A model generated the notes under the pieces. That model was not told the origin of the DNA, made no database searches, and was given only the letters and a program-made list of their open reading frames with translations. This document shows, piece by piece, positions 1 through 7,633 of a DNA stretch of 12,346 nt (position 1 is its first letter; every line of letters starts with the position of its first letter). Source of the stretch: UBA9547 sp044349205 (GTDB lineage Bacteria > Bacteroidota > Bacteroidia > Cytophagales > UBA9547). The DNA lies in assembly GCA_044349205.1 (NCBI GenBank), contig JBIKRJ010000056.1, positions 1-12,346 of the forward strand, read 5' to 3'. The position numbers and the translations under genes were made by a program.

Positions 1-2
1 CA

Positions 3-614
3 ACTTTTCGTTTCAATTTTCAAAATCCCCAACCAAAAGACACCATTCCTTTGGTATGGACAATTTCCAACCAGTACTGCAGCAGTTCCGATACTTCCAA
101 AGTGTATTATTATGCAGCGCCCACCACGGCACTGGCTGGTGAAGATAGGGTAGTGCAAAACAAAGAGGTGGAAATGAAAGCCAACAAACCGAGCATTGGC
201 AAAGGTATGTGGACACTGGTAAGCGGTGCGGGCAATATCTCAAATCCTGCCGATCCTAATGCCCTTCTCACGGGTTTGGGCTTTGGCGACAACGAATTTA
301 AGTGGACAATATCCAATGGACTGTGTCCCATTTCGACCGACAATGTTGTCATTACATTAAAAGATTTTTATGTGCCAGAGGCTTTTTCTCCAAATGGGGA
401 CAACAAAAACGATAAATTTGAAATACAAGGACTTGAAAATTACCAAGGTGTTGTACTAGTAGTATACAACCGTTGGGGCCGTGAGGTGTTTTCATCGTCC
501 AATTACAAAAACGATTGGGAAGGAACTGGTTTAGACGACGACACCTATTTTTATGTAATAGAAGTGCCAACAGCAGGTGTCAAAAATGGTTTTGTGGTGT
601 TAAAAAGAAAATAG
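3..614 (+). CDS. 3' end of a large secreted repeat protein with a T9SS type B C-terminal sorting domain (SprB/adhesin-like)
   Basis: The reading frame is open to the left edge of the window, so this is the last 203 residues of a longer protein; a TTG at 51 is internal, not a start. Two repeat units can be seen: the end of one (WTISNQYC, codon 57) and a complete next one ending in WTISNGLC (codon 303). They are exactly 82 codons apart. This repeat type (AG-D...GxWTLVSGAG...WTISNG-C) is typical of very large T9SS-exported Bacteroidota surface proteins. From about base 372 the C-terminal domain begins with VPEAFSPNGD, followed by YNRWGREVF and W-G and ending in FVVLKRK, which is the gliding-motility-associated / type B sorting domain. 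Family knowledge: such domains route proteins through T9SS and usually need a PorP/SprF-like partner, and one is encoded immediately downstream. The cargo function (adhesion or gliding) is inferred; the full length is unknown. Confidence 0.9.
   Translation, partial: TFRFNFQNPQPKDTIPLVWTISNQYCSSSDTSKVYYYAAPTTALAGEDRVVQNKEVEMKANKPSIGKGMWTLVSGAGNISNPADPNALLTGLGFGDNEFKWTISNGLCPISTDNVVITLKDFYVPEAFSPNGDNKNDKFEIQGLENYQGVVLVVYNRWGREVFSSSNYKNDWEGTGLDDDTYFYVIEVPTAGVKNGFVVLKRK
57..359 (+). repeat. Tandem 82-residue Ig-like/SprB-type repeats within the adhesin
   Basis: The codons for WTISN occur at 57 and again at 303, a spacing of 246 bases. Both copies share the pattern WTISN-x2-C-x2-S-x-D/T followed by an aliphatic/aromatic strand (KVYYY in one, VVITL in the other). 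One full unit and the tail of the preceding one are inside the window, so more copies probably lie to the left. Confidence 0.7.
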
Positions 615-1532
615 TTGAAAGCATACTTTCCCAACATATTATGCTCCATTTTATTATGCTTTCTACTTGGCATTCAGCAGGTTTTTGCCCAATTGGTGCC
701 GGTGTATAGCCAATATTTGGTTAATCATTCTATACTTAATCCTGCCTATGTGGGTATAGACAATTGTTTAAATGTGAATGCGTTGTATAGGCAACAATGG
801 GTCAACTATGCAGGGTCTCCCAGCACTCGTACCTTTTCGGCACATTCTCCTTTTCGCAATCGCTCACTTGCAGCAGGAATCAATTTTGTAAACGATGTAA
901 TTGGGGTTACCAGCAATACACAGGTGGAGGGGCAGTTTGCCTATCGATTGCGTGTGCGAGAAAAATCTAAACTGTCTTTTGGATTAGGCTTAGGGTTGTT
1001 TAACAACAAAAATAATTTTAGTGATTTGAATACCAACGACAATAACGACGAGGTTTTCTTAAATAACCTCAACACCACTTTGCCGACTTTTTCATTTGGC
1101 ACTTATTTTGAAAATGATCGGTATTTTGTGGGACTCTCGTCACTCAATCTCACACGAAATTTTTCAAATACCGAAGCATTTGTGCAGCAGCAGCCTTTTT
1201 ACCTCACTTCGGGTTATCATTTCAAATTCGGTGAAAATGTGATTGTCACGCCTTCTGTGTTGGTCAAAAAATTGATCAATAGTCCCGTTAATACCGATTT
1301 GAATTTGTTTTTTGACTATGTTAAAATGTTCAGGTTGGGCATTTCTTATCGTCAAGACGAGGCCTGCTATGGAATCATTCAATTGAAACTTAACCATCAG
1401 TTTCAAATAGGGTATTCCTACGATTATTTTACATCCTCCATACGCAAGTACCACAATGGCGCGCACGAGGTGTCAATCAAATATGTATTTCAGTATCAAA
1501 CCAATACGGTCAATGTCAAATCGTTGGAATAA
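615..1532 (+). CDS. PorP/SprF family type IX secretion outer-membrane protein
   Basis: This 305-residue protein has a clear signal peptide: Lys2, a hydrophobic core from about residue 8 to 20, and probable cleavage after Ala25 (VFA|Q). The mature protein opens with LVPVYSQYLVNHSILNPAYVG, the hallmark of the PorP/SprF family, followed by RQQW, SAHSPF and alternating beta strands consistent with an outer-membrane barrel. Family knowledge: SprF is needed for secretion of SprB in Flavobacterium johnsoniae, and PorP-like proteins pair with type B sorting domains. The gene upstream carries such a domain. The start must be the TTG at 615, because the TAG stop of the previous gene (612-614) lies immediately before it in the same frame and no in-frame ATG precedes the signal peptide. 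The gene ends 20 bases inside the next one. Translation is probably coupled to both neighbours. Confidence 0.92.
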   Translation: MKAYFPNILCSILLCFLLGIQQVFAQLVPVYSQYLVNHSILNPAYVGIDNCLNVNALYRQQWVNYAGSPSTRTFSAHSPFRNRSLAAGINFVNDVIGVTSNTQVEGQFAYRLRVREKSKLSFGLGLGLFNNKNNFSDLNTNDNNDEVFLNNLNTTLPTFSFGTYFENDRYFVGLSSLNLTRNFSNTEAFVQQQPFYLTSGYHFKFGENVIVTPSVLVKKLINSPVNTDLNLFFDYVKMFRLGISYRQDEACYGIIQLKLNHQFQIGYSYDYFTSSIRKYHNGAHEVSIKYVFQYQTNTVNVKSLE

Positions 1533-3915
1533 AATACTGTTTCTCACCCTGTTTTTTGCGGCTTTTCTGGGTAAAAGTTTTGCCCAGAAAATAGTGAAGA
1601 GTTATGCCGTGAAGAAATGGGACTTCAATTCCGATTGGTCAGACATTTCGCCGGTAATCTTGCCAAAAGGTTTAGTCTTCGTATCTAACCGCGAAGACAA
1701 GGCAGTTGTTTCGCGAGTTTCGGCGACACAGTCCGAGCCCTTTTTCAGATTGTTTTATGCCGAAAAAGAAGGCGAGAATTTCAAAAAGCCAATCAGAATG
1801 GAGGGAGATGTAAACGGTTCTTTTTCGGAGGGGCCTTTAAGTTTTGCATCCGACGGTCGCGCGCTGTTTTTTTCTCGCAATTTGCCCATTAAAAAAGGAA
1901 TTAAGTCGAGTTACAAAGCGCGTTTTGGAATTTTTTCAGCCAATTTTCAAAATGGCAAAATTTCCAATGTGCGTGCTTTTCCATTCAATCACCCCGAATA
2001 TTCGGTTACTCATCCTGCCTTATCAAAAAATGGCAATTATTTGATTTTCGCTTCCAATTTACCCGGAGGTTTCGGTGGTTCAGATTTGTATGTGTCCTAT
2101 AATAAAAATGGCGAATGGGAGAAACCCGTCAATTTGGGTAGAGAAATAAATACCGTGCAAGACGAAGTTTTCCCCCATGTAAATGCCGAGGGCACGCTTT
2201 TTTTCGCATCAAATGGACATAGGGGTTTGGGCGGATTGGACATTTACAAAGCCAATTACCAAAATTTCGAGTGGAAGGAGGTGGAAAACCTAGGCTCTAC
2301 GTTCAACACGCCTGCCGACGATTTTGGCTATGTGGAAAGTTCCGACAAGTCGATGGGTTTTTTATGCTCGAACAGGGATAAAAAGACAAAAGACGATTTA
2401 TACCAATTTAGAGTTTCCAAAACTACTTTCGAAGACTGCGATTCTTTGAAACAAATGGACTTTTGCCGTACGTTTTATGAAGAAAGCTCTATGGATGTAG
2501 ATTCGCTTCCACTTGTTTACGAATGGGACTTTGGGTCGGGCGTGAAAATAAAAGGCAATGTGGTAAATCACTGTTTTGAAAAGCCTGGAAAATACAAGGT
2601 GCATTTGAATATCATAGACCTCATTACCAATCAGTTGTATATGAATGAGGCGAGTTACGAAATAGACATCGAACCTATTACTGGCCCATATTTTTATTTG
2701 CCCGACACGGTTGCTATGGGTACTATATTGGAGTTCAACGCCTCAAAATCACAGAAGAAAGATGCAGTTGCCCAAAATTATTATTGGGATTTTGGCGATG
2801 GTACACTGGAACAAGGCCCTTTAGCGGTTCACTCATTCAAAACGGTGGGTGATTTTCCTTTGCGTCTTGGGGTCGCTTTCAAAGGGGAAAATGGGGTTTT
2901 TTCAGAATGCGTTATTAAAAACCTCAAAGTGGTCGACCTTTCCAAAATTCAACAGAAAAAACGGCTTGCCCACAAACCATATTTCAGTATCCGAGATAAA
3001 AGTGGGAATGTGTACAAAATACAGCTCGTTACTTCTAAACAAAGACTTAGCCTCAATGCATTCTATTTCAAACAGATAGGAAAGGTAGAAGAGTATTACG
3101 ACCGTGGTATCTTTGGCTATACCATTGGCAATTTCCAAAAACCTGAACAATGTTATCCCGAATTAAAGCGGGTTCGTGAAAAAGGTTTTAAAGAAGCCGT
3201 TGTAATCGCAATGAGAGAAAACAAAGTCGTGTCGGGTACTGATGAAAGTTTTTTTGTGAAACTTCCAAACAATTTCAATTTCATACGCATAGTAGCCATC
3301 TATGGTAAAGTGATGAACAGCGAAGGATTTCCTGTACGAGCTACCATCAAATTGGAAGATATGCAAACTGGTACGCTGCTCGACGAATTTGTTTCCGACT
3401 CACTTACTGGTAAGTATAAATTGGAATTACCTGTAGATAAAGCCTATTCTTACTACATACAAAAAGAAGGTTTTTTTCCTTTCTCAAATTTCATCGATCT
3501 GACCAAAGAGAATGATCTTTCAGAAGTGAGAAGCGATATATACCTTATGTCAACTACTAAAATGCTAAAGGATACTTTGGGTGTACGAGTCAACAATCTT
3601 TTCTTTAATGCTGAAAACAACGAGCTTAGGCCTGAATCAGAATTCGAGGTAAAAAGATTGGCCAAGTATTTTAAATCACTTCCCAATTTGTTTTTTGAAA
3701 TTGAAAGCCATAGCGACAACCTCGGCGACAAATATTCAAAAGTAATTTCTTGTCAGAAAAGGGCGGATGAGGTAAAGAAAAAGCTGGCATCGTTGGGCTG
3801 TGACCCAGAAAAGATTTCGGCCATTTCTTTTGGGGAAAGCAAGCCATTGACGTTAAATCCGAAATTGCAACACATTAACAATAGGATAGAAGTGAAAATT
3901 AAACTGGGGAGGTAA
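1513..3915 (+). CDS. OmpA-family periplasmic protein with PD40 propeller, PKD, SPOR-like and carboxypeptidase-regulatory-like domains (PorE-like)
   Basis: I chose the ATG at 1513 (800 residues) because it places a signal peptide at the N-terminus (MSNRWNK, hydrophobic run, FAQ cleavage near residue 24). An upstream ATG at 1456 would add 19 non-hydrophobic residues and a longer overlap with the PorP/SprF gene. Domains in order: PD40/WD40-like propeller strands at about 45-300 (repeated FASN-x-GG-GG-D-Y-type motifs at 179-192 and 231-245); PKD-like at about 330-387 (WDFGSG); PKD at about 395-475 (WDFGDG); a SPOR-like segment at about 488-570 (YKIQL...IFGYTIGNF); a carboxypeptidase-regulatory-like fold at about 592-665; and an OmpA C-terminal domain at about 692-800. 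The peptidoglycan-binding Asp (D735 in ESHSD) and Arg (R750) are present. Family knowledge: Porphyromonas PorE combines propeller, CRD and OmpA parts and tethers T9SS to peptidoglycan. Here PKD domains are present, no TPR is seen, and there is no lipobox. A role in T9SS anchoring is inferred from architecture and operon. Confidence 0.88.
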   Translation: MSNRWNKILFLTLFFAAFLGKSFAQKIVKSYAVKKWDFNSDWSDISPVILPKGLVFVSNREDKAVVSRVSATQSEPFFRLFYAEKEGENFKKPIRMEGDVNGSFSEGPLSFASDGRALFFSRNLPIKKGIKSSYKARFGIFSANFQNGKISNVRAFPFNHPEYSVTHPALSKNGNYLIFASNLPGGFGGSDLYVSYNKNGEWEKPVNLGREINTVQDEVFPHVNAEGTLFFASNGHRGLGGLDIYKANYQNFEWKEVENLGSTFNTPADDFGYVESSDKSMGFLCSNRDKKTKDDLYQFRVSKTTFEDCDSLKQMDFCRTFYEESSMDVDSLPLVYEWDFGSGVKIKGNVVNHCFEKPGKYKVHLNIIDLITNQLYMNEASYEIDIEPITGPYFYLPDTVAMGTILEFNASKSQKKDAVAQNYYWDFGDGTLEQGPLAVHSFKTVGDFPLRLGVAFKGENGVFSECVIKNLKVVDLSKIQQKKRLAHKPYFSIRDKSGNVYKIQLVTSKQRLSLNAFYFKQIGKVEEYYDRGIFGYTIGNFQKPEQCYPELKRVREKGFKEAVVIAMRENKVVSGTDESFFVKLPNNFNFIRIVAIYGKVMNSEGFPVRATIKLEDMQTGTLLDEFVSDSLTGKYKLELPVDKAYSYYIQKEGFFPFSNFIDLTKENDLSEVRSDIYLMSTTKMLKDTLGVRVNNLFFNAENNELRPESEFEVKRLAKYFKSLPNLFFEIESHSDNLGDKYSKVISCQKRADEVKKKLASLGCDPEKISAISFGESKPLTLNPKLQHINNRIEVKIKLGR

Positions 3916-3948
3916 AAAAAGAGCCTCGTGTAACGAGGCTCTTTTTTT
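3914..3948. terminator. Bidirectional intrinsic terminator between the T9SS operon and clpC
   Basis: A perfect 8-bp stem GAGCCTCG (3921-3928) / CGAGGCTC (3934-3941) with loop TGTAA is flanked by seven A on the left (3914-3920) and seven T on the right (3942-3948). Read from either strand it gives a GC-rich hairpin followed by a U-tract. It begins inside the stop codon of the OmpA gene (3913-3915), and its right end overlaps the clpC stop codon (3947-3949). Confidence 0.93.
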
Positions 3949-6493
3949 ATTCGGCATCTGAGGTTTTTTCTGCCTTTGTTTTTTTGATACTCAGCGTCAA
4001 TTCTTCGGCGTTGTTTTCATGGTCGGCAATAAGCGTACTGCCTTCTTTTGCCACCCCTTTTAGTATTTCTTCTGCGATTGGGTCTTCCAAATAGCGTTGA
4101 ATAGCCCTATTCAATGGTCTTGCACCGTACTGCTGGTCGTATCCTTTTTCGGCCAAAAAGTCTTTTGCTTTTTCCGTCAGTTCAATCTTGATGTTCATGT
4201 CGTTGATGCGTTTGAACAACTGTCCAAGACTGATGTCAATGATTTTGTGCACATCTTTTCTTTCCAAAGAATTAAACACAATCACATCGTCCAAACGGTT
4301 CAAGAATTCGGGTGAAAAAGCTTTTTTTAGGGCATTCTGGATGGTGTTTTTCATTATCTCATCCATATTTTCTGATTTTGATTTGGTAGTGAAACCAATA
4401 CCAGCTCCAAAATCTTTCAAATCTCTGACCCCAATGTTGGAAGTCATAATGATGATGGTGTTTCTGAAATCCACCCTACGACCTAGGCCATCTGTCAATA
4501 TTCCATCGTCCAATACCTGAAGAAGTAAGTTGAACACATCAGGATGCGCTTTTTCAATCTCATCCAATAATATGACAGAATAAGGCTTTCTGCGTATTTT
4601 TTCTGTAAGTTGACCACCTTCCTCGTATCCGACATACCCTGGAGGCGCTCCTACAAGTCTGGACATTGAGAATTTTTCCATGTATTCGCTCATGTCCACC
4701 CTTACTAGGGCATCCTCTTTGTCGAAAAGATAGCTAGCCAAGGCTTTAGCTAATTCAGTTTTACCCACTCCGGTAGGGCCAAGAAATATGAAGGAACCAA
4801 TTGGTTTTTTTGGGTCTTTCAAACCTACGCGCGTTCGTTGAATGGCTTTTACCAATTTGCCTATTGCCTCGTTTTGTCCAATGATGCGTTGGGTAAGTTC
4901 TTCTTTCATGCCAAGCAGCTTTTGGCCTTCATTTTGGCCTATTCTGCTTACGGGAATACCGGTCATCATTGCAATTACTTCGGCAATATTTTCTTCTTTG
5001 ACGTTGTATCGCTTTAGTTTAGTCTCTTCATCCCAACGCATTTTCGCAATTTCCAACTGCTCTTTCAGTTTTTTCTCTGAATCGCGTAATTTGGCCGCTT
5101 CTTCGTATTTCTGGCTTTTTACAACCTTGGTTTTTTCTTTAGCTATATTTTCAATGTGTTCTTCCAATTTCAAAATATCGTCAGGAACAGAGATGTTGTT
5201 GATGTGAACTCTAGCGCCTGCTTCGTCCAAAACATCTATGGCTTTATCGGGAAGGAATCGGTCGCTTATATACCTGTCCGAAAGTTTTACACAAGCTTCG
5301 ATTGCATCTGCCGTATAGTTTACATTATGATGGTCTTCGTACTTGTCTTTTATGTTAGAAAGTATTTGAATCGTTTCGTCAACACTTGTCGCATCGACCA
5401 TTACCATTTGGAATCGGCGTGCTAAAGCACCGTCTTTTTCAATATACTGACGATATTCGTCCAATGTGGTAGCTCCAATGCATTGTATTTCGCCACGAGC
5501 CAAGGCTGGTTTGAACATGTTCGAGGCATCGAGTGAGCCAGAAGCACCGCCAGCACCAACAATGGTGTGTATTTCGTCGATAAAAACAATAACATCGGTC
5601 GATTTTTCAAGCTCGTTCATTACGGCTTTTATCCTTTCTTCAAACTGACCGCGGTATTTTGTGCCTGCCACTAAAGAAGCCAAATCCAACGTGATGACAC
5701 GTTTTCCAAACAATACTCTAGATACTTTCTTTTGAATGATGCGCAAGGCAAGTCCTTCTGCAATGGCAGTTTTTCCTACCCCAGGTTCGCCTATCAAAAT
5801 GGGATTGTTCTTTTTCCTGCGGCTCAAAATTTGAGCTACGCGTTCTATTTCTTTTTCACGCCCAATGATAGGGTCAAGCTTACCTTCTTCAGCAAGTGCA
5901 GAAAGGTTGCGACCAAAATTGTCTAGCACCGGTGTGCGCGATTTTTCTGCGCTTAGCTTAGATGAGCCTTCGCGGCCTGAACCGCTACTTGATCCAAACA
6001 TTTTAGAATTGTCGTCGTCGTCGTCTGTGTCGGAAGAAGCTTGAGGATTCATGCTATGGTACTCCAACAATTCTTTCACCACATCATAGGTCACATCAAA
6101 TTTGCTGAGCAACTGAGACGGAACATTGTTGGCATCGCGAAGAATAGAAAGCAACAAATGTTCGGTGCCTACCAATTCGCTTTTGAACATTTTGGCTTCT
6201 AAATAGGTGACTTTTAATGTTTTTTCAGATTGGCGAGTGAGTGGTATCAGCGTTAGGTTTTTGATGTTGATGGTTTGGCCTGAGGAAGCTTTGGTGCTAT
6301 TCTCCAAATTTTTTCTCAACACATCCAACGGGACACCAAGTTTTTTCAGCAACGAAATCGCAACTCCTTCGCCTTCTCTTATCATACCCAAAAGGATATG
6401 TTCCAAGCCAATATAATCGTGCCCTAACCGCATGGCTTCTTCTCTGCTCAATGAAATTACTTCTTTTACTCTGTTAGAAAATTTAGCTTCCAT
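3947..6493 (-). CDS. clpC: ATP-dependent Clp protease ATP-binding subunit ClpC
   Basis: This 848-residue Hsp100/AAA+ unfoldase feeds substrates into the ClpP protease in the cytoplasm. Two Clp-N repeats lie at about 5-145. The first AAA module has Walker A GEPGVGKT (235-242) and Walker B VIVFIDE (301-307). A UVR-type coiled segment follows at about 455-490 and marks ClpC rather than ClpA or ClpB. The second module has Walker A GPTGVGKT (572-579), VILLDE (640-645), and an IGF tripeptide (699-701) that fits the ClpP-docking loop. An acidic, Gly/Ser-rich linker (about 152-182, five consecutive Asp) joins the N-domain to the first AAA module. I chose the ATG at 6493 because MEAKFSNRVKEV is the usual ClpC N-terminus and AAAGGTGGGG (6505-6496) precedes it; an ATG 45 bases further up lacks both. 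The gene appears to have its own promoter 27-57 bases upstream. No McsA/McsB or CtsR gene is visible nearby. Confidence 0.97.
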   Translation of the reverse strand: MEAKFSNRVKEVISLSREEAMRLGHDYIGLEHILLGMIREGEGVAISLLKKLGVPLDVLRKNLENSTKASSGQTINIKNLTLIPLTRQSEKTLKVTYLEAKMFKSELVGTEHLLLSILRDANNVPSQLLSKFDVTYDVVKELLEYHSMNPQASSDTDDDDDNSKMFGSSSGSGREGSSKLSAEKSRTPVLDNFGRNLSALAEEGKLDPIIGREKEIERVAQILSRRKKNNPILIGEPGVGKTAIAEGLALRIIQKKVSRVLFGKRVITLDLASLVAGTKYRGQFEERIKAVMNELEKSTDVIVFIDEIHTIVGAGGASGSLDASNMFKPALARGEIQCIGATTLDEYRQYIEKDGALARRFQMVMVDATSVDETIQILSNIKDKYEDHHNVNYTADAIEACVKLSDRYISDRFLPDKAIDVLDEAGARVHINNISVPDDILKLEEHIENIAKEKTKVVKSQKYEEAAKLRDSEKKLKEQLEIAKMRWDEETKLKRYNVKEENIAEVIAMMTGIPVSRIGQNEGQKLLGMKEELTQRIIGQNEAIGKLVKAIQRTRVGLKDPKKPIGSFIFLGPTGVGKTELAKALASYLFDKEDALVRVDMSEYMEKFSMSRLVGAPPGYVGYEEGGQLTEKIRRKPYSVILLDEIEKAHPDVFNLLLQVLDDGILTDGLGRRVDFRNTIIIMTSNIGVRDLKDFGAGIGFTTKSKSENMDEIMKNTIQNALKKAFSPEFLNRLDDVIVFNSLERKDVHKIIDISLGQLFKRINDMNIKIELTEKAKDFLAEKGYDQQYGARPLNRAIQRYLEDPIAEEILKGVAKEGSTLIADHENNAEELTLSIKKTKAEKTSDAE

Positions 6494-6495
6494 AT

Positions 6496-6505
6496 CCCCA
6501 CCTTT
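6496..6505 (-). promoter_or_regulatory. Ribosome binding site that decides the clpC start
   Basis: Read on the minus strand this is AAAGGTGGGG, ending three bases (ATA-side spacer GAT-A aside, a very short gap) before the ATG at 6493-6491. It is the most purine-rich leader seen in the window and supports MEAKFSN as the N-terminus instead of the ATG further upstream. Confidence 0.6.
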
Positions 6506-6519
6506 AGTAATATGATTCA

Positions 6520-6550
6520 TAAATATAGGATTTAACAATCTACTTTCAAA
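6520..6550 (-). promoter_or_regulatory. Predicted clpC promoter (Bacteroidota type)
   Basis: On the minus strand TTTG (6550-6547) is followed after exactly 19 bases by TATATTTA (6527-6520). Compared with the Bacteroidota consensus TTTG-N19-TAnnTTTG, only the last base of the -7 box differs. It would start transcription near 6515 and give a leader of about 20 bases that contains the ribosome binding site. It lies in the 119-base gap after the GSCFA gene, so clpC need not depend on read-through. Confidence 0.6.
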
Positions 6551-6561
6551 TAATTTGAAGG
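6543..6561. promoter_or_regulatory. Inverted repeat over the clpC -33 element (possible operator)
   Basis: CTTTCAAATAATTTGAAGG contains perfect arms TTCAAAT (6545-6551) and ATTTGAA (6553-6559) around a single A, with one G:T pair and one further pair outside. The TTTG of the predicted clpC promoter (6550-6547) sits inside the left arm, so a protein bound here would compete with sigma factor. The sequence does not match the CtsR or CIRCE operators I know, so the regulator is unknown. Confidence 0.4.
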
Positions 6562-6612
6562 GCTAATTCGAAATTTTTACGTTTAAGCCTTCTATTAGCT
6601 GTTTTTACAACA

Positions 6613-7584
6613 TTAAGTATCCATTTTTAGTGCCAATTTTTCCAATAATCCCGTAGTTTTTACTTTCTTTTCTAATTTTTTTATTTTTTGTGACAGGCTG
6701 GCAAGAAACAAGCGGTACTCTTCAGAAGTAGGTTGAAAAGCACGATGGGCAAGTCCTTGCTCAATTTCTTCTATTTCTATGTTTGTCGAAATCGTTTCTT
6801 CAGAAAAAAACATCGTGCTAAACTTTTCCCAAATATAATTTTCGGCTTGATTGTTGGGATGAATCAGGTCGTCGGCATAGAATCGATAGTCGCGCAAGTC
6901 ATCAGTAAGTAACTCGTAGGCGGGAAAGTACGCAACTATTTTTTGGTGTTTTTCGGCTATGTAGTGGCAGGCAAGGCGCAAAATGGCTTTACTAACCGAA
7001 TTTAGTTCCAAGGTGTCTTTAATATGACGCACAGGACTTACCGTCAGAATGATTTGAATTTCGGGATTGGCCTTCTTTAATTTTGTGAGTAAAAGCTCAA
7101 ACTGGGAAGTGATTTCTTTGACCGACAAAAACCGCTTGGTAAAGTTCTTTAAAGGCATTTTGTGGCAATTGGCCACCGAATTTTCATTCAAAAAGTACAC
7201 ATAACTTGTGCCAAGTGTCAAAAACAAGAATTTTGATTCATGTATTCTGGTTTTTGTTTCTTTTTGTATCGTGTCAATTTTTTCTAAAAGCTCATTTTTT
7301 GAGCTGGCGAGTACTTGGGAGTGGAATTGGTAATGGTAAAATGTGTTTCGTGTTTCCAAAACTTGCGCTTTGTCCAATGTTGCATCAAGGCAGTTTGAGA
7401 GGTTTTGGAAAATGGAAATCGGATTATAAAGCGTACCAAATGGATTGGATAACGTGTCGAATTGCAAGCGCTGCAATCGCTTTCCCATACATTCAGCAAA
7501 ACAAGAACCTAAACTTAAAATTTTGCTTGAATGCGAAATTTGAAAGGTGGATTTCTGAAGATGAAGTTCGGTTCTGAAGTGCAT
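6613..7584 (-). CDS. GSCFA-domain protein (predicted SGNH/GDSL-like hydrolase)
   Basis: The 323-residue protein carries the family-defining motif GSCFA (26-30) close to the N-terminus, followed by NPFGTLYNP (47-55), TLGTSYVY (123-130), TVSPVRH (181-187) and YRFYADDLIHP (233-243). The last contains the D-x-x-H pair (D239, H242) expected of SGNH-type hydrolases, with Ser27 as the probable nucleophile. It has no signal peptide or membrane segment, so it is probably cytoplasmic. Residues about 285-312 are rich in Lys/Glu and may form a helix. The substrate is not known for this family. The gene starts 49 bases after folE and appears to have its own promoter in that gap, so it is not necessarily part of the pterin operon. 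Confidence 0.9.
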   Translation of the reverse strand: MHFRTELHLQKSTFQISHSSKILSLGSCFAECMGKRLQRLQFDTLSNPFGTLYNPISIFQNLSNCLDATLDKAQVLETRNTFYHYQFHSQVLASSKNELLEKIDTIQKETKTRIHESKFLFLTLGTSYVYFLNENSVANCHKMPLKNFTKRFLSVKEITSQFELLLTKLKKANPEIQIILTVSPVRHIKDTLELNSVSKAILRLACHYIAEKHQKIVAYFPAYELLTDDLRDYRFYADDLIHPNNQAENYIWEKFSTMFFSEETISTNIEIEEIEQGLAHRAFQPTSEEYRLFLASLSQKIKKLEKKVKTTGLLEKLALKMDT

Positions 7585-7597
7585 GGCATCTTTTTTG

Positions 7598-7628
7598 CAA
7601 AGCTAAAAATTATGCCATGTTGTGGAAA
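7598..7628 (-). promoter_or_regulatory. Predicted promoter of the GSCFA gene
   Basis: On the minus strand TTTC (7628-7625) is separated by exactly 19 bases from TAGCTTTG (7605-7598), a full match to the Bacteroidota -7 box TAnnTTTG with a one-base deviation in the -33 box. Transcription would start near 7593, leaving a very short leader before the ATG at 7584-7582. The upstream half extends to within a few bases of the folE stop codon. Confidence 0.55.
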
Positions 7629-7633
7629 TCTTG

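Noticed and set aside
1456..1512. Longer OmpA protein from the ATG at 1456
   Set aside because: It would place 19 polar residues before the signal peptide and deepen the overlap with the PorP/SprF gene to 77 bases; the ATG at 1513 fits better.
6494..6538. Longer ClpC from the ATG at 6538
   Set aside because: It would add 15 residues absent from ClpC proteins, and it would lie upstream of the predicted transcript start near 6515.
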